A stretch of 64,000 nt of DNA from Rhodoferax sp. WC2427 (GTDB taxonomy: Bacteria > Pseudomonadota > Gammaproteobacteria > Burkholderiales > Burkholderiaceae_C), in the NCBI RefSeq assembly GCF_040822085.1, contig NZ_CP162006.1:4154001-4218000 (forward strand), given 5' to 3'. The first letter of the stretch is position 1; every line of letters starts with the position of its first letter. Made by a program: the position numbers and the translations under genes. Below the pieces are notes generated by a model, which had not been told where the DNA came from, searched no databases, and worked only from the letters and a program-made list of their open reading frames with translations. Positions 1 to 8,391 of the stretch are shown piece by piece.

Positions 1-1
1 G

Positions 2-355
2 TGGATGCCGCTCATCACGTTGGTCGCCTGGCTGTTTTTCGGCCAGCGTTTCCAGCTCTATATGTTCGAGCTGGACGGCTACAAAACCTTCATGGGCTTG
101 CTGGCGATTTACTGCCTGGTGATTGGCATCATGGGCGGTGCCTTGTTGCTGTGGGCCACCTACAACCACCTGCGCTTTCGGGGTATTGACCGCCGCCAGG
201 AAATGCAGGCCCCGTCGGCCACTGCCATGGGCGACCTCATCAACCACCCCAGCACCGCGATTGACAACTGGCGCAACCACGCCATTGTGACCGTGCACCA
301 CGACGACCAAGGCAACATCACCCGGGTTGAGTCGACTGGGGTATCGCGGGCCTAA
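2..355 (+). CDS. pgaD: PgaD-like protein, 5' truncated by window edge
   Basis: The reading frame is open from the first bases of the window, so the N-terminus is missing. About 117 residues remain. They hold the end of one hydrophobic segment, a charged turn with LDGYKTFMG, a second membrane segment (about residues 31-52) and a polar C-terminal tail. This layout, ending the membrane part with WATYNHLRFRG, resembles PgaD, the small inner-membrane partner of the poly-beta-1,6-GlcNAc synthase PgaC in biofilm exopolysaccharide synthesis. If that is right, pgaC should lie just upstream, outside the window. The family call rests on layout and short motifs and is moderately sure. Confidence 0.65.
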   Translation, partial: WMPLITLVAWLFFGQRFQLYMFELDGYKTFMGLLAIYCLVIGIMGGALLLWATYNHLRFRGIDRRQEMQAPSATAMGDLINHPSTAIDNWRNHAIVTVHHDDQGNITRVESTGVSRA

Positions 356-369
356 AGCGCCCCGCCAAA

Positions 370-386
370 CCCGCCCCGAGGGCGGG
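370..386 (+). terminator. GC-rich hairpin after pgaD
   Basis: A 7-bp perfect stem (CCCGCCC/GGGCGGG) with loop CGA lies 15 bp after the pgaD stop. No T-run follows on the plus strand, so termination is only suggested. The remaining bases to 524 hold the yjcH leader, with an AAAAGGGGAC Shine-Dalgarno just before the start. Confidence 0.35.
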
Positions 387-524
387 AAAACCCCCTCCCC
401 AAAAGCCGTTTCAAGGCCAGAAACGTCAGCTATCGGTCAGCCCCCCTGCGCACACTCATTCCACTGCCAGAACGATATGTCGTCCTGTCGGCGGTTCGAT
501 TGACATACACAAAAGGGGACAACC

Positions 525-833
525 ATGACGGATCCGATCGTGGCCAGAATAGAGGCCAATCCCAAATACCACGAGCTCAAACGCAAGCGCACCCGGTTCG
601 GCTGGCTGCTCTCTGCGCTGATGATGCTGGTCTATTACGGCTATATCGCGCTCATCGCGTTCGACAAGCCGTTTTTAGCCACACCCCTGGGCGCAGGCGT
701 GACCACCCTCGGGATTCCCATGGGCATGGGCGTGATCGTATTTACCGTGCTGATCACCGCCATCTACGTACGCCGCGCCAACGGCGAATACGATCGCCTG
801 ACCGCCGAAATCCTGAAGGATGTCTCCAAATGA
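525..833 (+). CDS. yjcH: DUF485 membrane protein (YjcH), ActP partner
   Basis: This 102-residue protein has a polar N-terminus ([16 protein letters not shown]), two membrane segments (about residues 27-49 and 62-84) and a charged tail, which is the DUF485/YjcH pattern. YjcH is commonly encoded directly before the acetate permease gene actP and is thought to be an accessory of the permease. Its function is otherwise unclear. The start ATG follows AAAAGGGGACAACC. Its stop overlaps the actP start as ATGA, so the two genes are translationally coupled. Confidence 0.88.
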   Translation: MTDPIVARIEANPKYHELKRKRTRFGWLLSALMMLVYYGYIALIAFDKPFLATPLGAGVTTLGIPMGMGVIVFTVLITAIYVRRANGEYDRLTAEILKDVSK

Positions 834-2557
834 AAGCCATCCTGAAATCCGTGGGCGCCTTGGCGCTCGTGCTGGCAGCCGGTGCGGCCATGGCCGCCGG
901 CGGCGACCTGGGCCAGGTCGACAAGCAGCCCACCAACTGGGTGGCCATCAGCATGTTTGCGATCTTTGTGGTCGCCACGCTGTTCATCACCAAATGGGCG
1001 GCCGCCAAGACCAAGTCGGCCTCTGACTTCTACACCGCAGGCGGCGGCATCACCGGCTTCCAGAACGGCCTGGCGATCGCAGGCGACTACATGTCGGCAG
1101 CGTCCTTCCTGGGTATTACCGCCACTGTCATGGCTTTCGGCTATGACGGCCTGATCTACTCTATCGGCTTCCTGGTCGGCTGGCCTGTCATCACCTTCCT
1201 GATGGCCGAGCGCCTGCGCAACCTGGGCAAGTTCACCTTCGCCGACGTGGCGGCGTACCGCTTCCAGCAAACCCCGATCCGCATGTTTGCGGCCTCGGGC
1301 ACGCTGGTGGTGGTGGCTTTCTACCTGATCGCCCAGATGGTGGGTGCGGGTGCGCTGATCAAACTGCTGTTCGGCCTGGACTACTGGCTGGCGGTGGTGA
1401 TCGTGGGCGGCCTGATGATGGTGTACGTGCTGTTCGGCGGCATGACGGCCACGACCTGGGTGCAGATCATCAAGGCCTGCATGCTGTTGGCGGGGGTGAG
1501 CTTTATGGCCTTCATGGTGCTGGCGCAGTTCAGCTTCAGCCCCGAGGCACTGTTTGCCAAGGCGGTGGAAGTCAAGACCCAGTTCGCCCTGAACGACGGC
1601 AAGATGCCGGACGCGGCGGCCAAGATCGGCCTGGCCATCATGGGGCCTGGTGGTTTTGTGAAAGACCCGATTTCGGCCATCTCCTTCGGCATGGCGCTGA
1701 TGTTTGGTACCGCCGGTCTGCCGCACATCCTGATGCGCTTCTTCACCGTACCCAACGCCAAGGAAGCCCGTAAATCCGTGCTGTGGGCGACCACCTGGAT
1801 TGGCTACTTCTACGTGCTGATCTTCATCATCGGTTTTGGTGCCATCACCCTGGTATTGACCAACCCCGAGTTCGCAGACACTGCCAAGGGCATCATCAAG
1901 GGCGGCGGCGGATCGAGCAACATGGCAGCTGTGCTGGTTGCCAAGGCAGTGGGCGGCAACGTGTTCTTCGGCTTCATCTCCGCCGTCGCATTTGCCACCA
2001 TCCTGGCCGTGGTTGCAGGCTTGACCCTGTCGGGTGCCTCTGCTGTGTCGCATGACCTGTACGCCACCGTGTTCAAAAAGGGCAAGGCCGACAGCGCATC
2101 CGAGCTGAAGGTATCGCGCATCACCACCGTGGCGCTGGGTATCGTGGCTGTGGCACTGGGCATTGCGTTCGAGAAGCAAAACGTCGCCTTCATGGTGTCG
2201 CTGGCCTTCGCGATTGCAGCATCGGCCAACTTCCCCGTGCTGTTCATGTCGGTGCTGTGGAAAGACTGCACCACCCGCGGCGCGGTGGTTGGTGGCTTCA
2301 TGGGCCTGATCTCGTCGGTGGGCCTGACCGTGGTGTCGCCTGCGGTGTGGGAAGTCACGCTGGGTTACGCCAAGGGCTCGGCCCTGTTCCCCTACACCTC
2401 GCCTGCGCTGTTCTCCATGACCATCGGCTTTTTCGGCATCTGGCTGTTCTCGGTCCTGGACCGCAGCCCGCAAGCCGCCAAAGAGCGCGATGCCTTCAAG
2501 TCGCAGCAAGTGCGTTCGGAAACCGGGTTCGGTGCATCGGGCGCGTCGGGCCACTAA
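830..2557 (+). CDS. actP: Cation/acetate symporter ActP
   Basis: This 575-residue sodium:solute symporter family protein should take up acetate and short monocarboxylates with a cation across the inner membrane. It has a cleavable-looking signal sequence ending AAGAAMAAG, as ActP does, followed by about 13 hydrophobic segments. Typical family stretches include [32 protein letters not shown] and the [17 protein letters not shown] motif ([15 protein letters not shown]). The start overlaps the yjcH stop by 4 bp. The reading frame is open further upstream, but the signal peptide and the coupling favour the start at 830. A strong stem-loop pair follows the gene. Confidence 0.95.
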   Translation: MKAILKSVGALALVLAAGAAMAAGGDLGQVDKQPTNWVAISMFAIFVVATLFITKWAAAKTKSASDFYTAGGGITGFQNGLAIAGDYMSAASFLGITATVMAFGYDGLIYSIGFLVGWPVITFLMAERLRNLGKFTFADVAAYRFQQTPIRMFAASGTLVVVAFYLIAQMVGAGALIKLLFGLDYWLAVVIVGGLMMVYVLFGGMTATTWVQIIKACMLLAGVSFMAFMVLAQFSFSPEALFAKAVEVKTQFALNDGKMPDAAAKIGLAIMGPGGFVKDPISAISFGMALMFGTAGLPHILMRFFTVPNAKEARKSVLWATTWIGYFYVLIFIIGFGAITLVLTNPEFADTAKGIIKGGGGSSNMAAVLVAKAVGGNVFFGFISAVAFATILAVVAGLTLSGASAVSHDLYATVFKKGKADSASELKVSRITTVALGIVAVALGIAFEKQNVAFMVSLAFAIAASANFPVLFMSVLWKDCTTRGAVVGGFMGLISSVGLTVVSPAVWEVTLGYAKGSALFPYTSPALFSMTIGFFGIWLFSVLDRSPQAAKERDAFKSQQVRSETGFGASGASGH

Positions 2558-2572
2558 AACGCCCCTGCCACC

Positions 2573-2672
2573 ATGGCCCTCCGAGAGCATTCTCGGTGGG
2601 CCATCCAAAACCGTTTGCGCGGGTCGGGTCGAATCCATTCGGCCAGACCGGCCCGAACGGTTTTTGCGTTTT
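2573..2672 (+). terminator. Double hairpin terminator region after actP
   Basis: The first hairpin (2573-2604) pairs ATGGCCC with GGGCCAT and CCGAGA with TCTCGG around a short loop. The second (about 2607-2665) pairs AAAACCGTT with AACGGTTTT and ends in TTTTTGCGTTTT, which suits rho-independent termination of actP. The region ends where the convergent DUF1289 gene begins. Confidence 0.6.
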
Positions 2673-2907
2673 AACCGGAAGCCAAAGGAGCGCGCTGGGC
2701 AATCAGGGCCCACACCGCCAGTCGGCCCGGGCCATCCAAGGTACGCCAAGCACCGATTTCATCCAACGTGCGCAGGCAGCCTGTACAGAACTGGCCCACC
2801 GCATCCATTTGGCAGACACCCACACAAGGCGACGCCACTTCAGCATCTTTTAGGCTCCCTGTGCTTATGGCAACGGCGTGAGCAGCTATCAAATCCATAG
2901 TACTCAT
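2671..2907 (-). CDS. DUF1289 small cysteine-rich protein
   Basis: The 78-residue product carries the DUF1289 core, SPCVGVCQMDA, then FCTGCLRTLDEIGAW, with four conserved cysteines (CxxxC and CxxC) that suggest metal or Fe-S binding. The function of the family is unknown. It is the third gene of a coupled minus-strand set: its ATG overlaps the ybaK stop as ATGA. The first ~20 residues are encoded by a copy of the dispersed repeat at 2851-2903, so this N-terminus is recent. The conserved domain starts near residue 26, where a GTG is an alternative start. Confidence 0.75.
   Translation of the reverse strand: MSTMDLIAAHAVAISTGSLKDAEVASPCVGVCQMDAVGQFCTGCLRTLDEIGAWRTLDGPGRLAVWALIAQRAPLASG
2851..2903 (+). 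repeat. Dispersed palindromic repeat, copy 1
   Basis: This copy has the family core (GTGCTTATGG, then GCGTGAGCAGCTATC and CATAGTAC). It lies across the ybaK/DUF1289 junction and supplies the start codon and N-terminal codons of the DUF1289 gene. Confidence 0.65.
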
Positions 2908-3398
2908 ACCACCACATCCGCCACCGGCGCTTGCGTCAGCCGCACCAGGTCGTCGGGGGACAGCGCAAACACCGCGTGCGGATGCCCGGCAGCCGCCCAG
3001 ATCTGGCCGAACCGGAACAACTCCCGGTCGATCAACGTCACCGATGCATGGGCGTGCGCCACCGGGGCCACGCCGCCGATGCTGAAGCCCGTGCGGGCCT
3101 TCACAAACGCTGCATCGGCCCGCCCCACCGGCCCCACCAGCGAGGTGACTTTCTGCTCGTCCACCCGCCGGTCGCCCGAGGTCACCACCAGCACCGCGGC
3201 ACCGTCGGACACCCGGCGGAAAATAATGCTCTTGGCAATTTGCCCCACCGCAATGCCCAGCGCATCGGCCGCCTGCTGCGCGGTGCGGGCCGCATCGTCC
3301 AGCATGCGGGGAAGGTGGGGATGGCCCTGCGCCTGCAATTGCGTTGCCACGCGCCGCACGCCTTCCGGCAGGGGCTTGAGTTCAGCGCCACACATCAA
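2904..3398 (-). CDS. YbaK/EbsC-family aminoacyl-tRNA deacylase
   Basis: The 164-residue protein is a single YbaK/ProX-type editing domain. Such proteins hydrolyse mischarged aminoacyl-tRNAs in the cytoplasm, for example Cys-tRNA(Pro). Family features include the QIAKSIIFR segment (about residues 53-61, with the conserved lysine), SGDRRVDEQKV, the GFSIGGVAPVAH turn and a C-terminal GHPHAVFALSPDDL segment. It is coupled on both sides by 4-bp overlaps, to the dehydrogenase gene upstream and the DUF1289 gene downstream. The exact tRNA substrate cannot be told from sequence. Confidence 0.88.
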   Translation of the reverse strand: MMCGAELKPLPEGVRRVATQLQAQGHPHLPRMLDDAARTAQQAADALGIAVGQIAKSIIFRRVSDGAAVLVVTSGDRRVDEQKVTSLVGPVGRADAAFVKARTGFSIGGVAPVAHAHASVTLIDRELFRFGQIWAAAGHPHAVFALSPDDLVRLTQAPVADVVV

Positions 3399-4315
3399 TA
3401 ACCCCGCTCGCGTTGCACCACGCCCGCCACCGGCAGGCCTTGCGGCAATGCCTGCAGCTTGGTGATGATCTGCGCCAGGCTCTCTGCGTCCAGCGTGCGC
3501 GCCGATATGTGCGGCGTGATGTGGATCTTCGGGTGGCGCCAGAAAGGGTGCTCGGACGGCAATGGTTCGGTGCGAAACACGTCCAGCGTGGCCCCGGCAA
3601 GGTGGCCGCGGTCCAGCAGCGCCAGCAGGTCGGCATCCACCAGGTGCGCGCCACGCGCGACGTTGACAACATAGCCGCCCGGCTGCAGGCGCGACAAGGT
3701 GTCTTGGTTGAGGATATTTTGCGTGTCCACCGTCAGCGGCAGCAGGCAGACCAGCACTTTGCTGGCGGCCAGAAACGCATCCAGCTGCTCCGTTCCGGCA
3801 AAGCAGCGCACCCCGTCCAAGGCCTTGGGCTGGCGGCTCCAGGCGTTGATGGGGAACTCAAAACCCTGCAAGGCCCGCACCACCCGCGTGCCCAGCACAC
3901 CCAGGCCCATCACGCCCACCGGAAAATCGCCGTGCACCGCCGGTGCCTGTTTGCGCCAGCGCCCGGCGCGGGCATCGGCCTCGTACGCGTCCAGCCCCCG
4001 AAAGTGCCGCAGCACCGCGTGGCACACGTACTCGGCCATTTGCACCGCCATGCCCGCGTCTTCCAGCCGCACCACCTGGGTCTGCGGGGGAATGCGCAAG
4101 CGCATCAGTGCATCGACACCCGCGCCCAGGTTGAAGACGGCCTGCAGGTGAGGCTGTTCGTCGAAAAATGCCTGCGGCGGTGCCCAGGCGATGGCGAAAT
4201 CCGCCGCAGGGCTGCCGGGGCTCCACAGCGCCACCTCGGCCTCGGGCCAGACGGCGTGCAGACCGTCGATCCAGAACTGCGCCACCCCATCGGGGTTATA
4301 TAAAGCGATCCGCAT
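3395..4315 (-). CDS. D-2-hydroxyacid dehydrogenase, GhrA-like glyoxylate/hydroxypyruvate reductase
   Basis: This 306-residue protein should reduce 2-oxoacids such as glyoxylate or hydroxypyruvate with NAD(P)H. The Rossmann motif GVMGLGVLGTRV lies near residues 138-149. The catalytic Arg is in NVARGAHLVD, the Glu in the FRTEPLPSEHPFW region, and the His in HITPHISART. The short N-terminal domain (MRIALYNPDG) is typical of GhrA. The start at 4315 was chosen because upstream codons of the open frame do not resemble the family. It leads a three-gene coupled set with ybaK and DUF1289 and is divergent from the VOC gene. Confidence 0.87.
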   Translation of the reverse strand: MRIALYNPDGVAQFWIDGLHAVWPEAEVALWSPGSPAADFAIAWAPPQAFFDEQPHLQAVFNLGAGVDALMRLRIPPQTQVVRLEDAGMAVQMAEYVCHAVLRHFRGLDAYEADARAGRWRKQAPAVHGDFPVGVMGLGVLGTRVVRALQGFEFPINAWSRQPKALDGVRCFAGTEQLDAFLAASKVLVCLLPLTVDTQNILNQDTLSRLQPGGYVVNVARGAHLVDADLLALLDRGHLAGATLDVFRTEPLPSEHPFWRHPKIHITPHISARTLDAESLAQIITKLQALPQGLPVAGVVQRERGY

Positions 4316-4413
4316 CCAAGTTTCCCTTTGTTTCAGATTTGCCGCGTATTGTGTCTGTTGGCGTGTCGGCAAACTCCTAGAATTTGCCCACCCATCCCAC
4401 AAAGGAGACATTC

Positions 4414-5184
4414 ATGGCAAACACCCCTTGCGAATTTGTTTGGTACGAACTGATGACCAGCGATGGCCCGGCAGCGGAAGCCTTCTACCAGGCCGTCGTG
4501 GGCTGGACGGTCAAAGATGCGGAGATGCCCGGCATGCGCTACGCCCTGGCGTCGGCGGGCGGCACGCAGGTCGGCGGCATCATGACCCTCCCGTCGGAAG
4601 CCAAGGCGGCGGGTGCCCAGCCCGGCTGGAGCGGCTACATCGCCGTGCCCGATGTAGATGCACATGCTGCACGCCTGACACAAATGGGCGGAACCGTGCA
4701 CGTGCCGGGCACCGACATTCCCGGCGTGGGCCGGTTTGCCATGGTGTCCGACCCCCAAGGCGCCGTATTTGCGCTGTTCAAGGGCCTGCCTGCCGAGCGC
4801 CCTGCCCCGCCGCCCGCGGGTACGCCGGGCACCTTTGGCTGGAACGAACTGCACGCGCTGGACGATGCTGCCGCATTTGCCTTGTATGCCGACTTGTTTG
4901 GCTGGACCGCCGCCGAAGCCATGGACATGGGCCCGATGGGCATCTACCAACTATTTTCCGCAGGGTCCACGCCCATCGGCGGCATGATGCGGCGCGCCGA
5001 TGGCGGCACACGCGCCAGCTGGCTGTACTACATCCATGTGGAACAGATCGATGCCGCGGCAGACCGCGTACGGGCCCACGGCGGACAGGTGCTCAACGGC
5101 CCGATGGAAGTGCCCGGAAATATGTGGATCGTGCAGTGTGTCGACCCGCAAGGCGCGCAGTTCGCGCTGCTCGGCCCGCGCTGA
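4414..5184 (+). CDS. Two-domain VOC (glyoxalase/bleomycin-resistance-like) protein
   Basis: This 256-residue cytosolic protein consists of two VOC repeats (about residues 4-120 and 133-253). Each begins with a FVWYELMT- or FGWNELHA-type strand and ends with a DPQGAVFALF- or DPQGAQFALL-type strand. The family binds a divalent metal and handles small electrophiles or other ligands, and no specific substrate can be assigned. The start ATG is preceded by AAAGGAGACATTC, a strong Shine-Dalgarno. It is transcribed divergently from the dehydrogenase gene. Confidence 0.88.
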   Translation: MANTPCEFVWYELMTSDGPAAEAFYQAVVGWTVKDAEMPGMRYALASAGGTQVGGIMTLPSEAKAAGAQPGWSGYIAVPDVDAHAARLTQMGGTVHVPGTDIPGVGRFAMVSDPQGAVFALFKGLPAERPAPPPAGTPGTFGWNELHALDDAAAFALYADLFGWTAAEAMDMGPMGIYQLFSAGSTPIGGMMRRADGGTRASWLYYIHVEQIDAAADRVRAHGGQVLNGPMEVPGNMWIVQCVDPQGAQFALLGPR

Positions 5185-5186
5185 AA

Positions 5187-5241
5187 TACTATTATTTATA
5201 TAGCTGCTTACGCTTATGCAGTAAGCGCAAGCAGCCAATTT
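5187..5241 (-). repeat. Dispersed palindromic repeat, copy 2 (reverse)
   Basis: Reverse-oriented copy reading TACTATTATTTATATAGCTG, then CTTACGCTTATGCAGTAAGCG. Its stem (CTTACGC/GTAAGCG) is almost perfect. It fills the convergent gap between the VOC and DUF4126 genes and may act as a bidirectional transcript end. Confidence 0.75.
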
Positions 5242-5244
5242 CCT

Positions 5245-5931
5245 TCAAATCGCCCAACTGCGCACCCTGCGCACCAGAGCCTTCAGAAAAGACCACAGCA
5301 CCACCAGCAACCAGATGCTGAGGACCAGCACCACGCACAGCACCAATCCGAAAATGACCGGGTAGTGCGCCGCCAGCCACAGCGCACCGATGCTCAGGCC
5401 ATCTTCCAGGAAGCTCAGGGCTACGTTGGAAAACGGCTCGGGCGAGGTGTTCGCGGCGGCCCGCGTGGCGGCCTTGGTGGCAAACGAGGTGGCGGCCAGC
5501 GAGCCGCCCAACAAAGCCGCTACCGCGCCCATGGTGCCGCTGTCGGCCCCGAACACGGCCGCGGCCAGGGCCGCTCCGGCGGGGATACGGACCACCGAAT
5601 GCAGGATGTCCCACACGGTATCGAGCCCCGGAATCTTGTCGGCAAAGAACTCCACAAACAGCATCGCCCCGCTGGCGGCCAGCATGGCCGGGTGTTGCAG
5701 CACATGCAGGCCGGCAGGCAGGGTCCACCAGCCCAGCGCCCCGGTCAGCCCGGTGACAAACACCACGGCATAGAGCCGGATGCCGCTGGCCCAGCCCAGC
5801 GCGGCGGCCAGGGCCAGTAGCGCGGGCATGTCCAGGTGCGCGCCGCCCTGCGCCAATACGTCCCCTACAGCGCTGGTGCCCTTGGGAATGTACTGGCCCA
5901 GCGACTGCCACCAGGTGGTGAAGCTGTCCAT
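5245..5931 (-). CDS. DUF4126 membrane protein
   Basis: This 228-residue inner-membrane protein has several hydrophobic segments and matches DUF4126 by the blocks LALAAALGWASGIRLYAVVF (about residues 39-58), FFADKIPGLDTVWD (about 94-107) and the glycine/alanine-rich stretch that follows. The family function is unknown. It is 4 bp downstream of the secreted-protein gene at 5936-6988 and is probably cotranscribed with it. A copy of the dispersed repeat abuts its 3' end. Confidence 0.8.
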   Translation of the reverse strand: MDSFTTWWQSLGQYIPKGTSAVGDVLAQGGAHLDMPALLALAAALGWASGIRLYAVVFVTGLTGALGWWTLPAGLHVLQHPAMLAASGAMLFVEFFADKIPGLDTVWDILHSVVRIPAGAALAAAVFGADSGTMGAVAALLGGSLAATSFATKAATRAAANTSPEPFSNVALSFLEDGLSIGALWLAAHYPVIFGLVLCVVLVLSIWLLVVLWSFLKALVRRVRSWAI

Positions 5932-5935
5932 GGCA

Positions 5936-6988
5936 TCAGGGGGCCGTCGGCTTGACCCACACCACGGTTTCGTCTACCGCATAGAGTTGGCAAGGGGTGG
6001 TGCTGATGCGGCGGCAGCGTACCAGCGCACGCTCGGCGGGATCGGCAGGGTCGGCGGCGTCGGTAGGGGTGGTACCCACGGTGTAAACCACTTTTTCACC
6101 CGACAGCGCAAAGGCCCGGGGCATGGGCTGGGCCAGCCATTCGCGGTAGATCTTGCGCATGTTGTCGTTGCCATTGGGCAGCGCGGCCACGTCGTTCAGC
6201 GCGGCAAAACCCGAGCTGGCGTAAGGCACTATGCGCACCAAGGCACCCGAGGCAGTGGTGCTGTTGGCCGCTACCGGCTCGGTCACTGCCATCGCTTGCG
6301 CTGGTAGCTCTGGCAGCGCGGGCAAGGCAACCCGCTCGTTGCGCTTCTCAAAGAATCCACGCAAGACATCGGGGAGGCGCTGCGCCCAGGCGACCATGGC
6401 CGCATCGTCGTCCACCGCCTGCACGGGCACAAAAACCCGTACCCGGCCATATTCGTTGGTGGCGTATTTGGCGTACACCACCTCGTACACCGGGCCGGGC
6501 AAGCGCACCGATTCGGCCCGCACCCATTGTTGCGCCTGGCCATAGAAATCGGTTTGCAGTCCCAACAGGTGGCCGCTGCGCTTGAAGACCTGCAGGCATT
6601 CAGGCTCTTTCCAGGTACTGCCAAAACTGTTGCTGAACAGGGGGTTGAAAAGCTTGCAGTCGTCGGTTTTCCAGGTGATGTCGGGGAAGCGGCGCGCAGG
6701 CAGCTCCAGCACCACACCGCCACGCATGCGCCCGTCTTGCACGTCCATGGCATAGGCCACATGCACCTGCACGGATGGCGGGCGGTTGACGGCACTCCAC
6801 TGGGTTTGGGCAATATAGGTCCAATTGCCAGTGGGCAACGTCAGCGTGCGGTCCACCACGGTGAGTTGCTGGTCGGCCACCGCTTTGGGCGGTGCATTGC
6901 CCGGAATGTTCAGCGCCAAAGCCTGGCTGGCCAGTCCGAACAGCGCCACCAGGTACAACGAAGGGCGGCAGATAGAGGTAAAACGCAT
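5936..6988 (-). CDS. Secreted protein of unknown function with C-terminal module shared with the next gene
   Basis: I do not recognise the family. The 350-residue product starts with a signal peptide (MRFTSICRPSLYLVALFGLA, cleavage near QALA) after GGAGACACC, so it should be exported. The middle has paired cysteines (DDCKLF, PECLQVF) and a YEVVYAKYATNEYGRVRVFV beta-rich segment. The last ~90 residues (SGFAALNDVAALP, PRAFALSG, ALVRCR, CQLYAVDETVVW) align with the C-terminus of the neighbouring hydrolase. The frame is open further upstream, but the signal peptide fixes the start at 6988. Confidence 0.7.
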   Translation of the reverse strand: MRFTSICRPSLYLVALFGLASQALALNIPGNAPPKAVADQQLTVVDRTLTLPTGNWTYIAQTQWSAVNRPPSVQVHVAYAMDVQDGRMRGGVVLELPARRFPDITWKTDDCKLFNPLFSNSFGSTWKEPECLQVFKRSGHLLGLQTDFYGQAQQWVRAESVRLPGPVYEVVYAKYATNEYGRVRVFVPVQAVDDDAAMVAWAQRLPDVLRGFFEKRNERVALPALPELPAQAMAVTEPVAANSTTASGALVRIVPYASSGFAALNDVAALPNGNDNMRKIYREWLAQPMPRAFALSGEKVVYTVGTTPTDAADPADPAERALVRCRRISTTPCQLYAVDETVVWVKPTAP

Positions 6989-7026
6989 GGTGTCTCCGAT
7001 ATTTGGGGGGCAGTATCCCACGCAGC

Positions 7027-8184
7027 TCAGGGCGGGGCGGCCGCATCCCACACCACGGCATCGTCCACCGCGTACAGCTTGCAGCTGGCATCTTTGGCAA
7101 AGCTATTGCAGCGGTCCAGTGCGGCTTGCATGGCATTGGCGCGGCCGGTGGAAGAGGCCCAGGCACCGCCCGTGGCAGAGATGGCAAAAGCCTTGGGCGA
7201 TTCCGCCGCGCCATAGGCCAGGAAGCCTTGCTGCCCGCTTTCCTTGCTGCGTGGAAGGGCCTTTTCGTCGCTGATCTTGGCAAACCCCGTAGCGGACGGA
7301 GGCGGCGTGGCGTGGCTGGTGACGGGCAAGCGGCTCCGTACCGCGTGGGGTAGCCCCAGTTCTGCCAGGAACGCGTCCACCTCGGGCACCCAGATGGGCA
7401 GGCCGGCACGGGCACCGAACATGCTGTGCGCGTCGCTGCCAAAATTGCCAAAGGCCACCAGCCGGGCCTTGCCGCCGCCGTCCTGGTACTTCTGGTGCAT
7501 ATCTTTGTACAGCGCCGGGCGCCAATACGAGTCGTTGTCGCCATAGAACCAGAGCGAGGGTACGGTGGTTTGGCCTCCATAGGCCTGGAGGGCGCGGACC
7601 AGGTTGGATTCCCACCCCACGCACTGGTCTTGCCGCAAGCCCCCGGCAAAGTTCACCAGGCCCTTGACTCCGGGCGTTGCCAGCGTGCCAAAGGCCAGCG
7701 TGGTCAGCCCGCCGTGCGACTGGCCCACTACCAGCACCCGGCTGGTATCGGCATCGGGCACGGTTTTCAGGTGCGCCAGCACGGCGGTCACGTCTTCGGC
7801 CTGCACCCGGCCATTGCTCTCCACGTTGCAACCACCGCTAATGTAGGAGCCGCTGGACTTGGAAAAGCCCTGCCGCATCGGCACCGCCACCAGGTAGCCG
7901 CGCTGCACAAACTCGCGCGCAGGGATCTCGTACCGGGCACGCGGCTGGAACTTGGTGTTGCCGGGCGCTTTGCCGTGGTTGATGATGACCACCGGGAACG
8001 GCCCCGCGCCGGGCGGGCGGAAGAAGGTGGTTTCCAGCTCGATGGTGAACAGGCCCGCCTTCTTGACCATCTGCACCTCTTCGCGCAGGGCGGTGTTCAG
8101 CGGTGGCTCGGTTTGGGCACGGGCACCGCCGGTCCCCAGGCACAGGGCGGCCAGGGCCCACGGTAAGCATCGGGTACGGGTCAT
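7027..8184 (-). CDS. Secreted alpha/beta hydrolase (dienelactone-hydrolase-like)
   Basis: This 385-residue protein has a signal peptide (MTRTRCLPWALAALCLG, cleavage near ARA-Q) and an alpha/beta hydrolase core. The oxyanion strand is VVIINHGKAPG, the nucleophile elbow is VVGQSHGG with Ser156, the acid is probably in WFYGDNDSYW and the His in SDAHSMFG. It should act as an esterase or peptidase-like hydrolase in the periplasm. The substrate is unknown. The last ~90 residues (TGFAKISDEKALP, SPKAFAISATGG, LDRCN, CKLYAVDDAVVW) form the module shared with the downstream gene. The start at 8184 is set by the signal peptide. Confidence 0.82.
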   Translation of the reverse strand: MTRTRCLPWALAALCLGTGGARAQTEPPLNTALREEVQMVKKAGLFTIELETTFFRPPGAGPFPVVIINHGKAPGNTKFQPRARYEIPAREFVQRGYLVAVPMRQGFSKSSGSYISGGCNVESNGRVQAEDVTAVLAHLKTVPDADTSRVLVVGQSHGGLTTLAFGTLATPGVKGLVNFAGGLRQDQCVGWESNLVRALQAYGGQTTVPSLWFYGDNDSYWRPALYKDMHQKYQDGGGKARLVAFGNFGSDAHSMFGARAGLPIWVPEVDAFLAELGLPHAVRSRLPVTSHATPPPSATGFAKISDEKALPRSKESGQQGFLAYGAAESPKAFAISATGGAWASSTGRANAMQAALDRCNSFAKDASCKLYAVDDAVVWDAAAPP

Positions 8185-8337
8185 TGCATTCCTTTTAAAC
8201 CCATGGAGGCCGCCCCACCATCGCGGTAGAGGTCTGCGGCTGCGGGCGGTGGCCATCAGAGAGCCTCGATACCAGATGGCGGTGCGGATAAAACACCCTC
8301 GGGTGCATTGCTTCAAAAAATCATACACACGAAGCGC

Positions 8338-8376
8338 AAAAAAGCGATGGGGCGGATCGCTCCGCCCCATCGCTTG
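8338..8376 (-). terminator. Rho-independent terminator of the rubredoxin reductase gene
   Basis: A 15-bp stem (core GCGATGGGGCGGA paired with TCCGCCCCATCGC, loop TCGC) lies 16 bp after the reductase stop and is followed on the minus strand by TTTTTT. Confidence 0.85.
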
Positions 8377-8391
8377 CCTGCCAGCCGCGGT

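Noticed and set aside
430..460. Sigma-54-type promoter for yjcH-actP
   Set aside because: GG and GC elements are present but the spacing does not fit the -24/-12 rule.
500..505. TTGACA upstream of yjcH as a -35 box
   Set aside because: It is only 20 bp from the yjcH start and runs into the ribosome site, leaving no room for a -10 box.
764..2749. Very long minus-strand open frame opposite actP
   Set aside because: It is the antisense shadow of a high-GC gene. Its translation is low-complexity (His/Gln/Arg-rich) and matches no family.
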